DNA from: an uncultured Candidatus Poseidoniales archaeon
Lineage (GTDB): Archaea > Thermoplasmatota > Poseidoniia > Poseidoniales > Poseidoniaceae
Assembly (NCBI GenBank): GCA_905182125.1
Contig: CAJJAV010000020.1
Span: forward strand, 1 to 64,000
Direction: 5' to 3'
DNA: 64,000 bases
The notes under the pieces were generated by a model. It saw only the letters and a program-made list of their open reading frames with translations, ran no database searches and was not told where the DNA came from. How positions within the stretch are numbered: position 1 is the first letter of the stretch; each line of letters begins with the position of its first letter. Made by a program: the position numbers and the translations under genes. This document shows positions 40,456-47,746 of this stretch, piece by piece.

Positions 40456-40752
40456 TCAACCGAAAAGGGATCCAAGACCGTCGAAGCCAGCTTCTTCTTC
40501 TTCCTCTTCCTCTTCAACAGGGGCAGGGGCATCCGAAGCACCGCCAGCTGCAGGAGCAGCGGCAGCAGCAGGGGCGGCAACAGCTTGGGTCATTGCATCG
40601 GCAATGTCGACACCAGCAAGCGATGCAACAAGTGCTTTCACTCGGGCGTCGTCAGCGGTCACACCAGCAGCCTTCAAGATGGCGCTGATTGTCTTTTCAT
40701 CAATGTCTTTTTCAGCAGCGTGCAGTAGCATAGCAGCGTATACGTATTCCAT
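40456..40752 (-). CDS. rpl12: Ribosomal protein L12 (P1 type, stalk)
   Basis: A 98-aa archaeal P1/L12. It has the MEYVYAAMLLHAAEKDIDE dimerisation domain, an Ala/Pro hinge, an acidic run (eight Glu) and the conserved C-terminal tip GFDGLGSLFG that recruits translational GTPases (aEF1A, aEF2). GAGGTG precedes the ATG. It is the last gene of the L11-L1-L10-L12 stalk operon. The same tip (GGLGDLFG) ends L10 upstream. Confidence 0.96.
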   Translation of the reverse strand: MEYVYAAMLLHAAEKDIDEKTISAILKAAGVTADDARVKALVASLAGVDIADAMTQAVAAPAAAAAPAAGGASDAPAPVEEEEEEEEAGFDGLGSLFG

Positions 40753-40773
40753 ATTTTTTCACCTCATTTGTGG

Positions 40774-41793
40774 TCAACCGAATAGATCTCCGAGTCCGCC
40801 GAAGCTTTCCTCTTCTTCCTCTTCTTCCTCTTCTGCGGCTTCGGTTGGTGCCTCAGAAGTGCTTTCAGAAGTGCTTGTGGCAGCGGATGCGGCAGCAGAT
40901 GCTGCTGCGCCCAACATGGTCGCAAGTTCTTCGTCGAGTGCGTCGCTGTCAAGTTGTCCAGCAACGGCCATAGCGCCGTTGTGGGCTCGTCCAACGAGAT
41001 GTGGCATGGTTTCTGCGGTTGTGATCGCAGCTTCCAATGCAACGGCCATAGCCTCTCGGCTTGCCTTTGCAAGAATTGTCGGCATCGTTTGGCTGGTGAA
41101 CCAAGTGATGTTGCAAGCAAGGTTGAATGCGCCTGCGGCGTAGCTGACCAAGTCGGTCTCGAATTGCTCGTAATCGATATCAAGGGTGCTTGGCGGAAAC
41201 ACAGTGCCGCCTTCGAGGGTTCCGCACAAACGGAGTCCGGTGACGATTGGGTTAATACCAATCTTTGAGAGCATCATACCCATTTCACCTTCGAAAACAT
41301 CGCCCGCTTCCATAATGACGGTTCGCTTCTGAATCTGGACGGAGCCGCCCATGATCTTTGCAGGAATTCCGACTGAGTTCAGGTCACCAACAATTGGTCC
41401 TGGTGGCATACCGGTGTCCATCTTCTCAACCACGATTTGGTGGGGGGCAATGTCGCCTTCTTTTCCAGCACGACCCGCTTCGGTCTTTTTGAGTTCTGTG
41501 AACATCTCAAACGAGTTGAGGGTCGATGACGAGACAAGTGCAGGTTGGATAGCACCGTCAAAGAGGGTGTCGAGAGAATCGGCAGAGTGGCCAGCTTGCT
41601 TCCAAGCAATGCGCATCAATTGCTTCTTGGCGACTTGAATGCTCATGCCGGTGCGCAATGTAGCGCGCATACCGAGCATTGCTCCAGCAGGAACGCCGTG
41701 AATATCAATCACAGCAAGGGTGTCGCCGCTGTTAAGCAACGATACAAGGTCCTTGACCGTGTCTTTTTTCCAAGAGACAACCTTAGGAATCAA
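40774..41793 (-). CDS. rpl10: Ribosomal protein L10 (P0), stalk base
   Basis: A 339-aa archaeal L10/P0 that binds 23S rRNA with L11 and carries the L12 dimers. The N-terminal rRNA-binding domain includes LLNSGDTLAVIDIHGVPAG. The central insertion domain, the helical spine for L12 dimers (around 230-290), an Ala/Ser/Glu hinge and the tip ESFGGLGDLFG follow. Length is normal. Its start overlaps the L1 stop by 4 bp, indicating translational coupling. Confidence 0.96.
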   Translation of the reverse strand: MIPKVVSWKKDTVKDLVSLLNSGDTLAVIDIHGVPAGAMLGMRATLRTGMSIQVAKKQLMRIAWKQAGHSADSLDTLFDGAIQPALVSSSTLNSFEMFTELKKTEAGRAGKEGDIAPHQIVVEKMDTGMPPGPIVGDLNSVGIPAKIMGGSVQIQKRTVIMEAGDVFEGEMGMMLSKIGINPIVTGLRLCGTLEGGTVFPPSTLDIDYEQFETDLVSYAAGAFNLACNITWFTSQTMPTILAKASREAMAVALEAAITTAETMPHLVGRAHNGAMAVAGQLDSDALDEELATMLGAAASAAASAATSTSESTSEAPTEAAEEEEEEEEESFGGLGDLFG

Positions 41794-42434
41794 TTGATCA
41801 CCTCGACCATTTGTGCTGGGCCCATTGTGGTCTTGATGTAAAGAGACCGAATGTTACCAATGCCACGTTCAAGTTTGGAAATCACACGGTTGTAGACTTC
41901 CATGACGTTGGCGTTGAGTTCTTCTTGGGTTTGTCCAACAGTGCCGAAGGACAGGTGGAACGTCATCTTGTCACCGGACTTGACAACCACAGTGGATTGG
42001 AGCCCTGCAGCGATGATGGCTGGGTCGAGGGTTGGAGGTACTGGACGAGGCATCTTGCCGCGAGGACCGAGGACAACACCCAGGTATCGACCGATGAGCC
42101 CCATATGAGGGACTTCGGAAAGGAAAAAGTCGTATGCATTAGCGATCTTCTTGGCTTTTCCTTTGTTGCCACCAAGGTCTTCAATTTCTTGAGGAGTGAT
42201 GACGTGGATGCCGCCTGCTTTTGCTTTTGCAGCCGCTTCACCAGCAGCAAACATTGCGATTTTTAGTTTACGACCGCGACCAGAGGGGAGACGAATCTCT
42301 TCCTTGATACGGTTGTTTGGGTTCTTCAGGTCGACATCTCTGATTGTGAATGATATATCCACGGACTCGACAAACTTGCGCTTTGGTGCACGTTCAAGTG
42401 CGTCCGATATTGCTTGGGTTATTTTTTCTTCCAT
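41790..42434 (-). CDS. rpl1: Ribosomal protein L1
   Basis: A 214-aa L1 stalk protein that binds 23S rRNA and usually its own mRNA. It begins KITQAISDALERAPKRKF, and has the signature LGPRGKMPRPVP, LIGRYLGVVLGPRG and a C-terminal VYIKTTMGPAQ-like end (LYIKTTMGPAQMVEV). Length matches archaeal L1. It is followed by L10 with a 4-bp overlap and preceded by L11 with a 60-bp gap, where an L1-binding leader could lie. Confidence 0.96.
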   Translation of the reverse strand: MEEKITQAISDALERAPKRKFVESVDISFTIRDVDLKNPNNRIKEEIRLPSGRGRKLKIAMFAAGEAAAKAKAGGIHVITPQEIEDLGGNKGKAKKIANAYDFFLSEVPHMGLIGRYLGVVLGPRGKMPRPVPPTLDPAIIAAGLQSTVVVKSGDKMTFHLSFGTVGQTQEELNANVMEVYNRVISKLERGIGNIRSLYIKTTMGPAQMVEVIN

Positions 42435-42494
42435 TTTTGTTCACCCCTGTGGTCGGCGAGGCGCTCGAAAGCACCTCTTCCACGGTCCGTGAGT

Positions 42495-42791
42495 TCAGTT
42501 AAACCGCTCGTCCCATTCTCCTTTGTTAATGATGGCGAGGGCGTCATTTGCCCAGTGTCCGTCGATTTTGACTCGCATTGAAACGCATGTTCCAATGATT
42601 TCTTTGGTTTGTGCTTTCAGATCGGCGCCGGTCAAATGACCTTGGCTGTGCTTGTCTCGGGCAACATCCATTGCCTTTTCGAGAGGGAGGTCTTCAACTG
42701 CAGCTTCCATGCTACCGTTGCACTTTTTGACACCGAGTGCCTTCTTGATGAGTTCTGATGTCCATGGTTTTGGCATTGTCTTCATCTCCAT
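42495..42791 (-). CDS. rpl11: Ribosomal protein L11, C-terminal domain only
   Basis: A 98-aa protein matching only the rRNA-binding C-terminal half of archaeal L11. It begins at the domain boundary (PWTSELIKKALGVKK, compare PPTSALIKKELG in full-length archaeal proteins) and runs through DLKAQTKEIIGTCVSMRVKIDG to an acidic end. Full-length archaeal L11 is about 160 aa. The ~70-residue N-terminal domain with the GPPLGPALG signature is absent, and only 87 bp separate this gene from spt5, so it cannot be hidden upstream. Position in the operon is canonical. Start candidates are ATG 42791, Met3 and Met6 (MPKPW); the internal GGAG favours MPKPW. Confidence 0.88.
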   Translation of the reverse strand: MEMKTMPKPWTSELIKKALGVKKCNGSMEAAVEDLPLEKAMDVARDKHSQGHLTGADLKAQTKEIIGTCVSMRVKIDGHWANDALAIINKGEWDERFN

Positions 42792-42829
42792 TACTCACTT
42801 TCGTGGGCATTCTGCCGACAAAACACCCC

Positions 42830-42837
42830 TATATAAT
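42830..42837 (-). promoter_or_regulatory. TATA box of the L11-L1-L10-L12 operon
   Basis: On the minus strand ATTATATA lies in the short gap between spt5 and L11, about 40 nt before the L11 start. That is the expected distance for a transcript with a ~16-nt leader. It shows that the L11 gene has its own start here and is not a truncated continuation of upstream coding sequence. Confidence 0.5.
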
Positions 42838-42878
42838 CGCGCTGTGCGATAGGGGTTGGTCGGCAAGCCCGGTAAAAA

Positions 42879-43793
42879 TCACTCCACACGCTCCACGACA
42901 CGGACGTGGTCGCCACGCATGTTCAAGGTCATAGGGATGGGTTGTTCATACAATTCCATGCTGACCTCTTCCTTGGTTTCTGCAACGCTCAAAACACGAG
43001 CCTTCTCGCCTTTGAATGCTCCAGTGACGATCTCGACGATGCAGCCAACTTCGATGCCAGAGGTCACTGCCTTTGGTTCAAGGTATGGTAAGATGTCACC
43101 CAGAGGAGCGGCACCAGGAAGCACTGTCTTAGCGTTCTTGAGAGGGGTTTGGTTGAGTCCTCGTCGTGCAGCTGGATCTCGGCCACCAGAGCGACCGATC
43201 AACTTCTCCACATGGTGGAGGGCGCTCGACTCAATGAAGAGGTAGCCGCGCATTCCGGTCGGGTGGAGGATGGACATGATGTCGCTTTGGAGCGAAGTCA
43301 GGGAACCGCTGCCGTGCAGGCGAGCGTACATTTCGTTAGCCACCCGTTGTTCGGAGCCAATGGCGGTTTTGACGATGTAGAGGAAGGAGCCGACGGATCC
43401 GTACAGCTCTCCAAACACAGTGTCGCTGTTTTCCATGTCAAGGTTGGAAAAGATACAGTTGTAGTTTTGGAGGGTCCCGGGGTCGATCCATTCTGCTTCA
43501 GTGTAGCGACCCATTGGAGTCACTTCTTCAGTGTCTGCGACGATCAGCACGGGCATGACGTCCACAAGGTTGCGGCCCATGTCGATGCCGATGTCGACGC
43601 CTGTGCCGTGATAGTGGAGGGATTCCAGCTGAATACCGGTTGCTTCGGAGACCCGAGCGAGCACTTCCTCTGGTGTGTCACCGACACCCCAGACGCCGTC
43701 CCAGAGAGCAGCAAAGTCTGCGTCCTGTTTGTTGCGTCGGAGCAAGAGTAATTTTTCTTCAAATCGTACGAATGCGACAAATGCGTTAACCAT
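42879..43793 (-). CDS. spt5: Transcription elongation factor Spt5 with an N-terminal Nudix-like domain
   Basis: A 304-aa protein. Residues ~137-232 are the NGN domain (FLYIVKTAIGSEQRVANEM, MRGYLFIESS, the binding site for Rpo clamp and Spt4). Residues ~247-300 are the KOW domain (GCIVEIVTGAFKGEKARVLSV). Archaeal Spt5 normally has only these ~150 residues. The first ~118 residues resemble a Nudix fold: VAFVRFEEKLLLLRR, then WGVGDTPEEVLARVSEATGI in the Nudix-box position, and EAEWIDPGTLQNYN at the end. The REXXEE metal ligands are degraded, so it is probably not catalytic. It lies between secE and L11 as in other archaea. Confidence 0.88.
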   Translation of the reverse strand: MVNAFVAFVRFEEKLLLLRRNKQDADFAALWDGVWGVGDTPEEVLARVSEATGIQLESLHYHGTGVDIGIDMGRNLVDVMPVLIVADTEEVTPMGRYTEAEWIDPGTLQNYNCIFSNLDMENSDTVFGELYGSVGSFLYIVKTAIGSEQRVANEMYARLHGSGSLTSLQSDIMSILHPTGMRGYLFIESSALHHVEKLIGRSGGRDPAARRGLNQTPLKNAKTVLPGAAPLGDILPYLEPKAVTSGIEVGCIVEIVTGAFKGEKARVLSVAETKEEVSMELYEQPIPMTLNMRGDHVRVVERVE

Positions 43794-43808
43794 TTCAAAT
43801 CTCTCCTA

Positions 43809-44081
43809 TCAGTTGCCGATGCCAATGACATCGTGTAATACCCAAGGTACGAAGTTGTCCATGAGAACAAGCATTGCAAAGCCGATTCCACCAAGAACAA
43901 ACAAGCCGATACCGCAAATAATCACGGTTTGACGGAATTCTTGTGGAGTAGGCTTACGGGCCATTCGAATGATACGAGCCCAAGAACCTCTTGAGATCCG
44001 ACGGAATTGGGATTCAATCCAATCTTGGCGGTCCTGGACTTTATCTTCAAAGGAGCGTTTTTCAGCAGTTTCACCAGACAT
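43809..44081 (-). CDS. secE: Preprotein translocase subunit SecE (Sss1)
   Basis: A 90-aa small translocon subunit clamping SecY. It has a basic amphipathic helix (RGSWARIIRMARKPTPQEFRQ, with the conserved KP.xxEF pattern) followed by one membrane helix (VIICGIGLFVLGGIGFAMLVL). The ATG at 44081 gives a normal length; the longer open frame to 44573 overlaps the divergent dnaJ-like gene and is not used. A TATA-like TTATAAT on the minus strand at 44119-44125 lies about 40 nt upstream. spt5 follows after 15 bp. Confidence 0.93.
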   Translation of the reverse strand: MSGETAEKRSFEDKVQDRQDWIESQFRRISRGSWARIIRMARKPTPQEFRQTVIICGIGLFVLGGIGFAMLVLMDNFVPWVLHDVIGIGN

Positions 44082-44222
44082 GGTACGACCTCGGGCTTTT
44101 GAACCCACCAACAGGGTGATTATAACCACTCCGACGCGATACACCGCGCTGTCATGCCTCGTTTTATTGCGTGAAGCACCAAGGCGAGGGTTGATGTGGG
44201 AGGGGCGGTGAAGGAAAATCGA

Positions 44223-45110
44223 ATGGCGCAGAAAGACCCGTACACCCTGTTGGGGGTGGGCAAGAATGCAGACGACGCTGAAATCAAGCGTGCGTTCCGC
44301 AAAAAGGCTCGCCAGTTCCATCCTGATCGGAACCCTGATGACGCTCAAGCCGAAGCGAAATTCAAGGAAGTACAGGAAGCATACGACACGATTGGTACCG
44401 CCAAAGAACGCCATGAATACGAACAGCAACAACGCATGTCCAGTGTGTTTGGAGGCCGCGGCCGCAGCGGTGGCGGTGGTGGCGCCGGGGGCATGGATGA
44501 CATGCTCAAACAAATGTTCAGCGGTGGCGGCGGAGGTTCGTTTGGCGGCCGCCAACAACGCCAACAACCTCAACGGCGACAGAAAGGCTCCGACATCAAA
44601 GTCAACCTCGACGTGACCGTTGAAGAAGCAGAAAAGGGTGGACGGTTTCCATTCACATTCAAGCGCCTGAAGCCCAATGCATCAGGGAACATGGAGGCAT
44701 CTTCGGTGACCCTGAAGACCACGGTCAAACCCGGAGTGAAGCACGGTAAAGTGACTCGCTTGCGCGGCCAAGGCCACGACCATCCCGAAGGAGAACCTGG
44801 CGATGTACTGCTAACGGTTCGAATTCAATTTGGAGACGGGCGACGATGGGATCAATCCACCCTCGTTCAAGATGTCCCTGCTCCTTACAGCACCTTGATG
44901 CTCGGTGGTAAAATCAAAGTCAAGTTGCCCTCGAATAAGTCGATCATGTTGGCCATCGCCCCGGAAACCCGTGCCGGCGATCGACGCAAGATTGCTGGCG
45001 CAGGCTACGATGGCGGCGATTTGGAATTGGAATTTGTGCTTCCTGAAGTTGAAGGGATCACTAAGGCGCAAAAGAAAGCCCTTGAGCACCTCCGAAAAGA
45101 GGGGCTGTGA
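44223..45110 (+). CDS. DnaJ-like co-chaperone (CbpA type, no zinc finger)
   Basis: A 295-aa J-domain protein that stimulates Hsp70 (DnaK). The J domain has [27 protein letters not shown] and the HPD triad (33-35). Gly-rich and Gln/Arg-rich linkers follow, then a C-terminal substrate-binding/dimerisation domain ([49 protein letters not shown]). The CXXCXGXG zinc domain of classical DnaJ is missing, as in CbpA. ATG 44223 is preferred over the upstream in-frame 44196. The RNase gene follows 3 bp after the stop. Confidence 0.9.
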   Translation: MAQKDPYTLLGVGKNADDAEIKRAFRKKARQFHPDRNPDDAQAEAKFKEVQEAYDTIGTAKERHEYEQQQRMSSVFGGRGRSGGGGGAGGMDDMLKQMFSGGGGGSFGGRQQRQQPQRRQKGSDIKVNLDVTVEEAEKGGRFPFTFKRLKPNASGNMEASSVTLKTTVKPGVKHGKVTRLRGQGHDHPEGEPGDVLLTVRIQFGDGRRWDQSTLVQDVPAPYSTLMLGGKIKVKLPSNKSIMLAIAPETRAGDRRKIAGAGYDGGDLELEFVLPEVEGITKAQKKALEHLRKEGL

Positions 45111-45113
45111 ACA

Positions 45114-47502
45114 ATGGCAAACCCGCGGAATCGAGGGAAATCTCGTCACAATAGCAAGCGAAACAAAGGCCCTCAATCACCTCCTGATGAGCGGCTATGG
45201 AAACGCTTGTGCAGCCATTTCTCAAACGACCAAACCTTGTGGGATACCGAATGGGATGCAGCTTCTATCGCCGAGTACCTTACCGAAAAAGAAAACTTGA
45301 ATCATCGGTTCAAACTTGATGAAAAGGCCGAGCGAGCCTTCAGAAGCGATCTTGATCAAACCTTGGCACTGGCCCGTTCGAAGGGCGAACGTTTTGTTAT
45401 CGTCGATGAAAAGAGTGTACAAATTCGCAACCCAGAAGAAGTTCAAACCATTGAAACAAACGTTCGAGCATGGCAGGCCTTCACTTCCCTTCACACCGAA
45501 GGTTATGCTGTCGGCCTTACTGGACGGCCTGGACTGATGGTTGGTGATTCGCTGGATGAAGCAAATGGCACCTATGTGACGCCTCAAGATGCTGAAAGAT
45601 ACGCCTTGTTGGAACAGGTTTGGATGGCCCATCTTGCTGGTGGTGACTACCCTGATGAGTTCACGCTGGTGGAAGGCGCCCGTGTCCGCACATGGGGTTC
45701 GTTTGATTTGGCCAAAGAGGCTCGCTTCGTAGCAAAGCGACGCTCTGGTCTTCGTTTCCATGAAGCGGAACCAAGCATGGCTTTGTTGCTGCTCCAAGCC
45801 AAGCATCACACGGCTCGAAGTTTGCTTGATCACAGACTTGAAGCGAAACGCAAAGGCGGCTTCAATCCCTTCCCTGCTTCTTACAACGAACGGTTAATGG
45901 ACGCCGCTGAGAAACTGCGGGAAGTCGATGGAGATGGGGCGGTCGCAGGTGGCCGAACGGACCTCCGACACCTCCCCTTTGTCACCATTGACCCCCACGA
46001 TGCCAAAGACTTCGACGATGCCGTCTGCCTTGTTGAAGCCGATGGAGCCCGTACATTGTGGGTGGCCATTGCCGATGTTGCACACTATGTCAGCGTCGGA
46101 TACAACCCTCGATGCTGCAGCTCGAAGCCGAGCGACTTCGGTGTATTTGCCTCATACGGTTCTTCCGATGCTGCCACCACAACTGGCCGATGACTTGTGT
46201 TCGCTTCGAGCAGAATTGGACCGATTCTCAATGGTCATCGCCATGCGTCTGAATGACGCCAGCGAAATTATCAGCACCCAAGCCTATGAGGCCGTCATCA
46301 ATGTGAAGCAAAATTTGGCCTACGAAGATGCAATTGGCCGAACTGAATTCAAATCCATGTTCGATTTAGCGTCGGCATGGCAAGGAGAAGAAGTTCGCTT
46401 GAACATCCAAAATCCAGAACTTCGACCACGCCTTCACGGTGATGAAAGCATCCGTGTGGAAGTGAAATGGCCAAATGAAGCGACACGAATGATCGAATCG
46501 TTCATGGTCGCAACCAATGCTTCTGTTGGGCATTTACTCGGGGCGATCGGGGCCCCTTTGCCTTGGCGATGCCATACACCACCCGACGCACCAGAGGTGG
46601 AAGAATTGAATGCGAAACTTGAGGAATTAGGCGTTGATATTGTGCTCCCGAGACCTTCAACACGAACGCATGGCCAAAGCGAAACCACCGAACTGAGCAA
46701 CTTACTCGGGGCTTGGGCTGGAACCGGTGTCGACCTTTCGGGATTGGACACCAGTGAAGAAACGCCAGAATCTGAAGTCGAACCCTACCTTGCCAACGTG
46801 CTCGACCCCGAAGCGCGACAAGCCATCCTCGATGCTCTTGAAAGCGCACAAAGCAAAGCATCTCAACTCACCGGCCCAGTTCGAAGGGTCGTCGACCAAG
46901 GACTGTTCCAATTGATGCAGCGTGCCAAATACAGCGCTGAGAATCTCGGCCATTTTGGTTTGAACCTCGATGCCTATGTCCACTTCACCTCTCCAATTCG
47001 CCGTTACCCTGACCTGATGGCACACCGCCAGTTGAAGGCCCATCTTCACGAATTACCGTGGGTTCATGATGAGGAAGAAACGGCGACACTTGCAGCACAC
47101 TGCTCTGAACGAGGGCATGCTGCCAAGCGGTTGGAGTGGGAACTTGTTGCAAACGCCTACCACATTCACTTGTTGCGTGGTGGCGCTCTTGGAGAGCAGT
47201 CCCATGATGGTGCAACGGTTCAAGGCGACATGACCTACAACGCCCGAGTCACCGGATTGCGTGGTGCTTGGGTGTTTTTGGATCTCGCTGATGATGGCTC
47301 GATTCACGGACGGATGCACGTCAGGCAACTCGGTGGAAAGCGGCGGTTGCTCGTCGATGAACATGGACTCAGCGTGGTTCCCGCCGAACCAGATCACAAT
47401 GGCGAACACCCACCAGTGATTCGTTTAGGCCAAGTTTTCCCTTGCAAACTTCGAGGCCTCGATGTTTGGGCTGGCTCACTCGATTTGGCACCGCTGAAGT
47501 AA
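45114..47502 (+). CDS. rnr: RNase R/RNase II-type 3'-5' exoribonuclease (one frameshift)
   Basis: Two frames form one ~795-aa RNB-family exonuclease. The first (from ATG 45114) runs through a divergent N-terminal region into the catalytic start FVTIDPHDAKDFDDAVCL (Asp cluster near residues 296-305) and WVAIADVAHYV. The second continues from about 46105 with LDAAARSRATSVYLPHTVLPMLP and the RNB signature YVHFTSPIRRYPDLMAHRQL, then an S1-like C-terminus. The shift lies in GGATACAACC near 46100-46110 and is consistent with one extra base, so a sequencing error is the likeliest cause. RNB exonucleases are patchy in archaea. The gene is tightly linked to the J-domain gene. Confidence 0.88.
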
Positions 47503-47535
47503 TGTAGTCAAAACCAAGCGTTTATATTGACTACA
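47503..47535. promoter_or_regulatory. Inverted repeat flanking a TATA box: candidate copper operator
   Basis: TGTAGTCAA (47503-47511) and its exact reverse complement TTGACTACA (47527-47535) flank a TATA-like TTTATATT (47521-47528). A repressor bound here would block TBP access. The only genes downstream are the Cys-rich mini-protein, CopA and CopZ, so metal-responsive control is a natural inference. No regulator gene was recognised nearby. Confidence 0.5.
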
Positions 47536-47549
47536 ATAAACCCAAAGCC

Positions 47550-47735
47550 ATGGCACGTGTCAAGGCTCAGACCTGTGAATGTCAATGCAAGATGAAGCGC
47601 CTCTACACCCGCGCAGAAGGTGGCAAAGGCTGGGACCAAATTGGCTGGATGTGCACCTGCGGTTGCGGGTGCTTAACCATGGACAGTGGCGATTGGAACA
47701 TCGTCAACTGTGACCCAGTCTCGTGTTGTAATTGA
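47550..47735 (+). CDS. Cys-rich mini-protein of the copper cluster (metallothionein-like)
   Basis: A 61-aa protein with ten cysteines, arranged CECQC near the N-terminus, CTCGCGC in the middle and C...CC at the C-terminus. No signal peptide or membrane segment. Thiol-rich clusters of this kind bind soft metals such as Cu(I) or Zn(II). It lies about 22 nt downstream of a TATA box, so translation is probably leaderless. Its stop is 12 bp before the copA ATG. The family is not recognised; a cytosolic copper buffer or chaperone is inferred from context. Confidence 0.65.
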   Translation: MARVKAQTCECQCKMKRLYTRAEGGKGWDQIGWMCTCGCGCLTMDSGDWNIVNCDPVSCCN

Positions 47736-47746
47736 AGTGTGATCCT

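Noticed and set aside
43809-44573. Long version of the SecE frame (254 aa)
   Set aside because: The extra N-terminal part overlaps the dnaJ-like gene on the other strand and is low-complexity Ala/Thr shadow; the 90-aa form matches SecE length.
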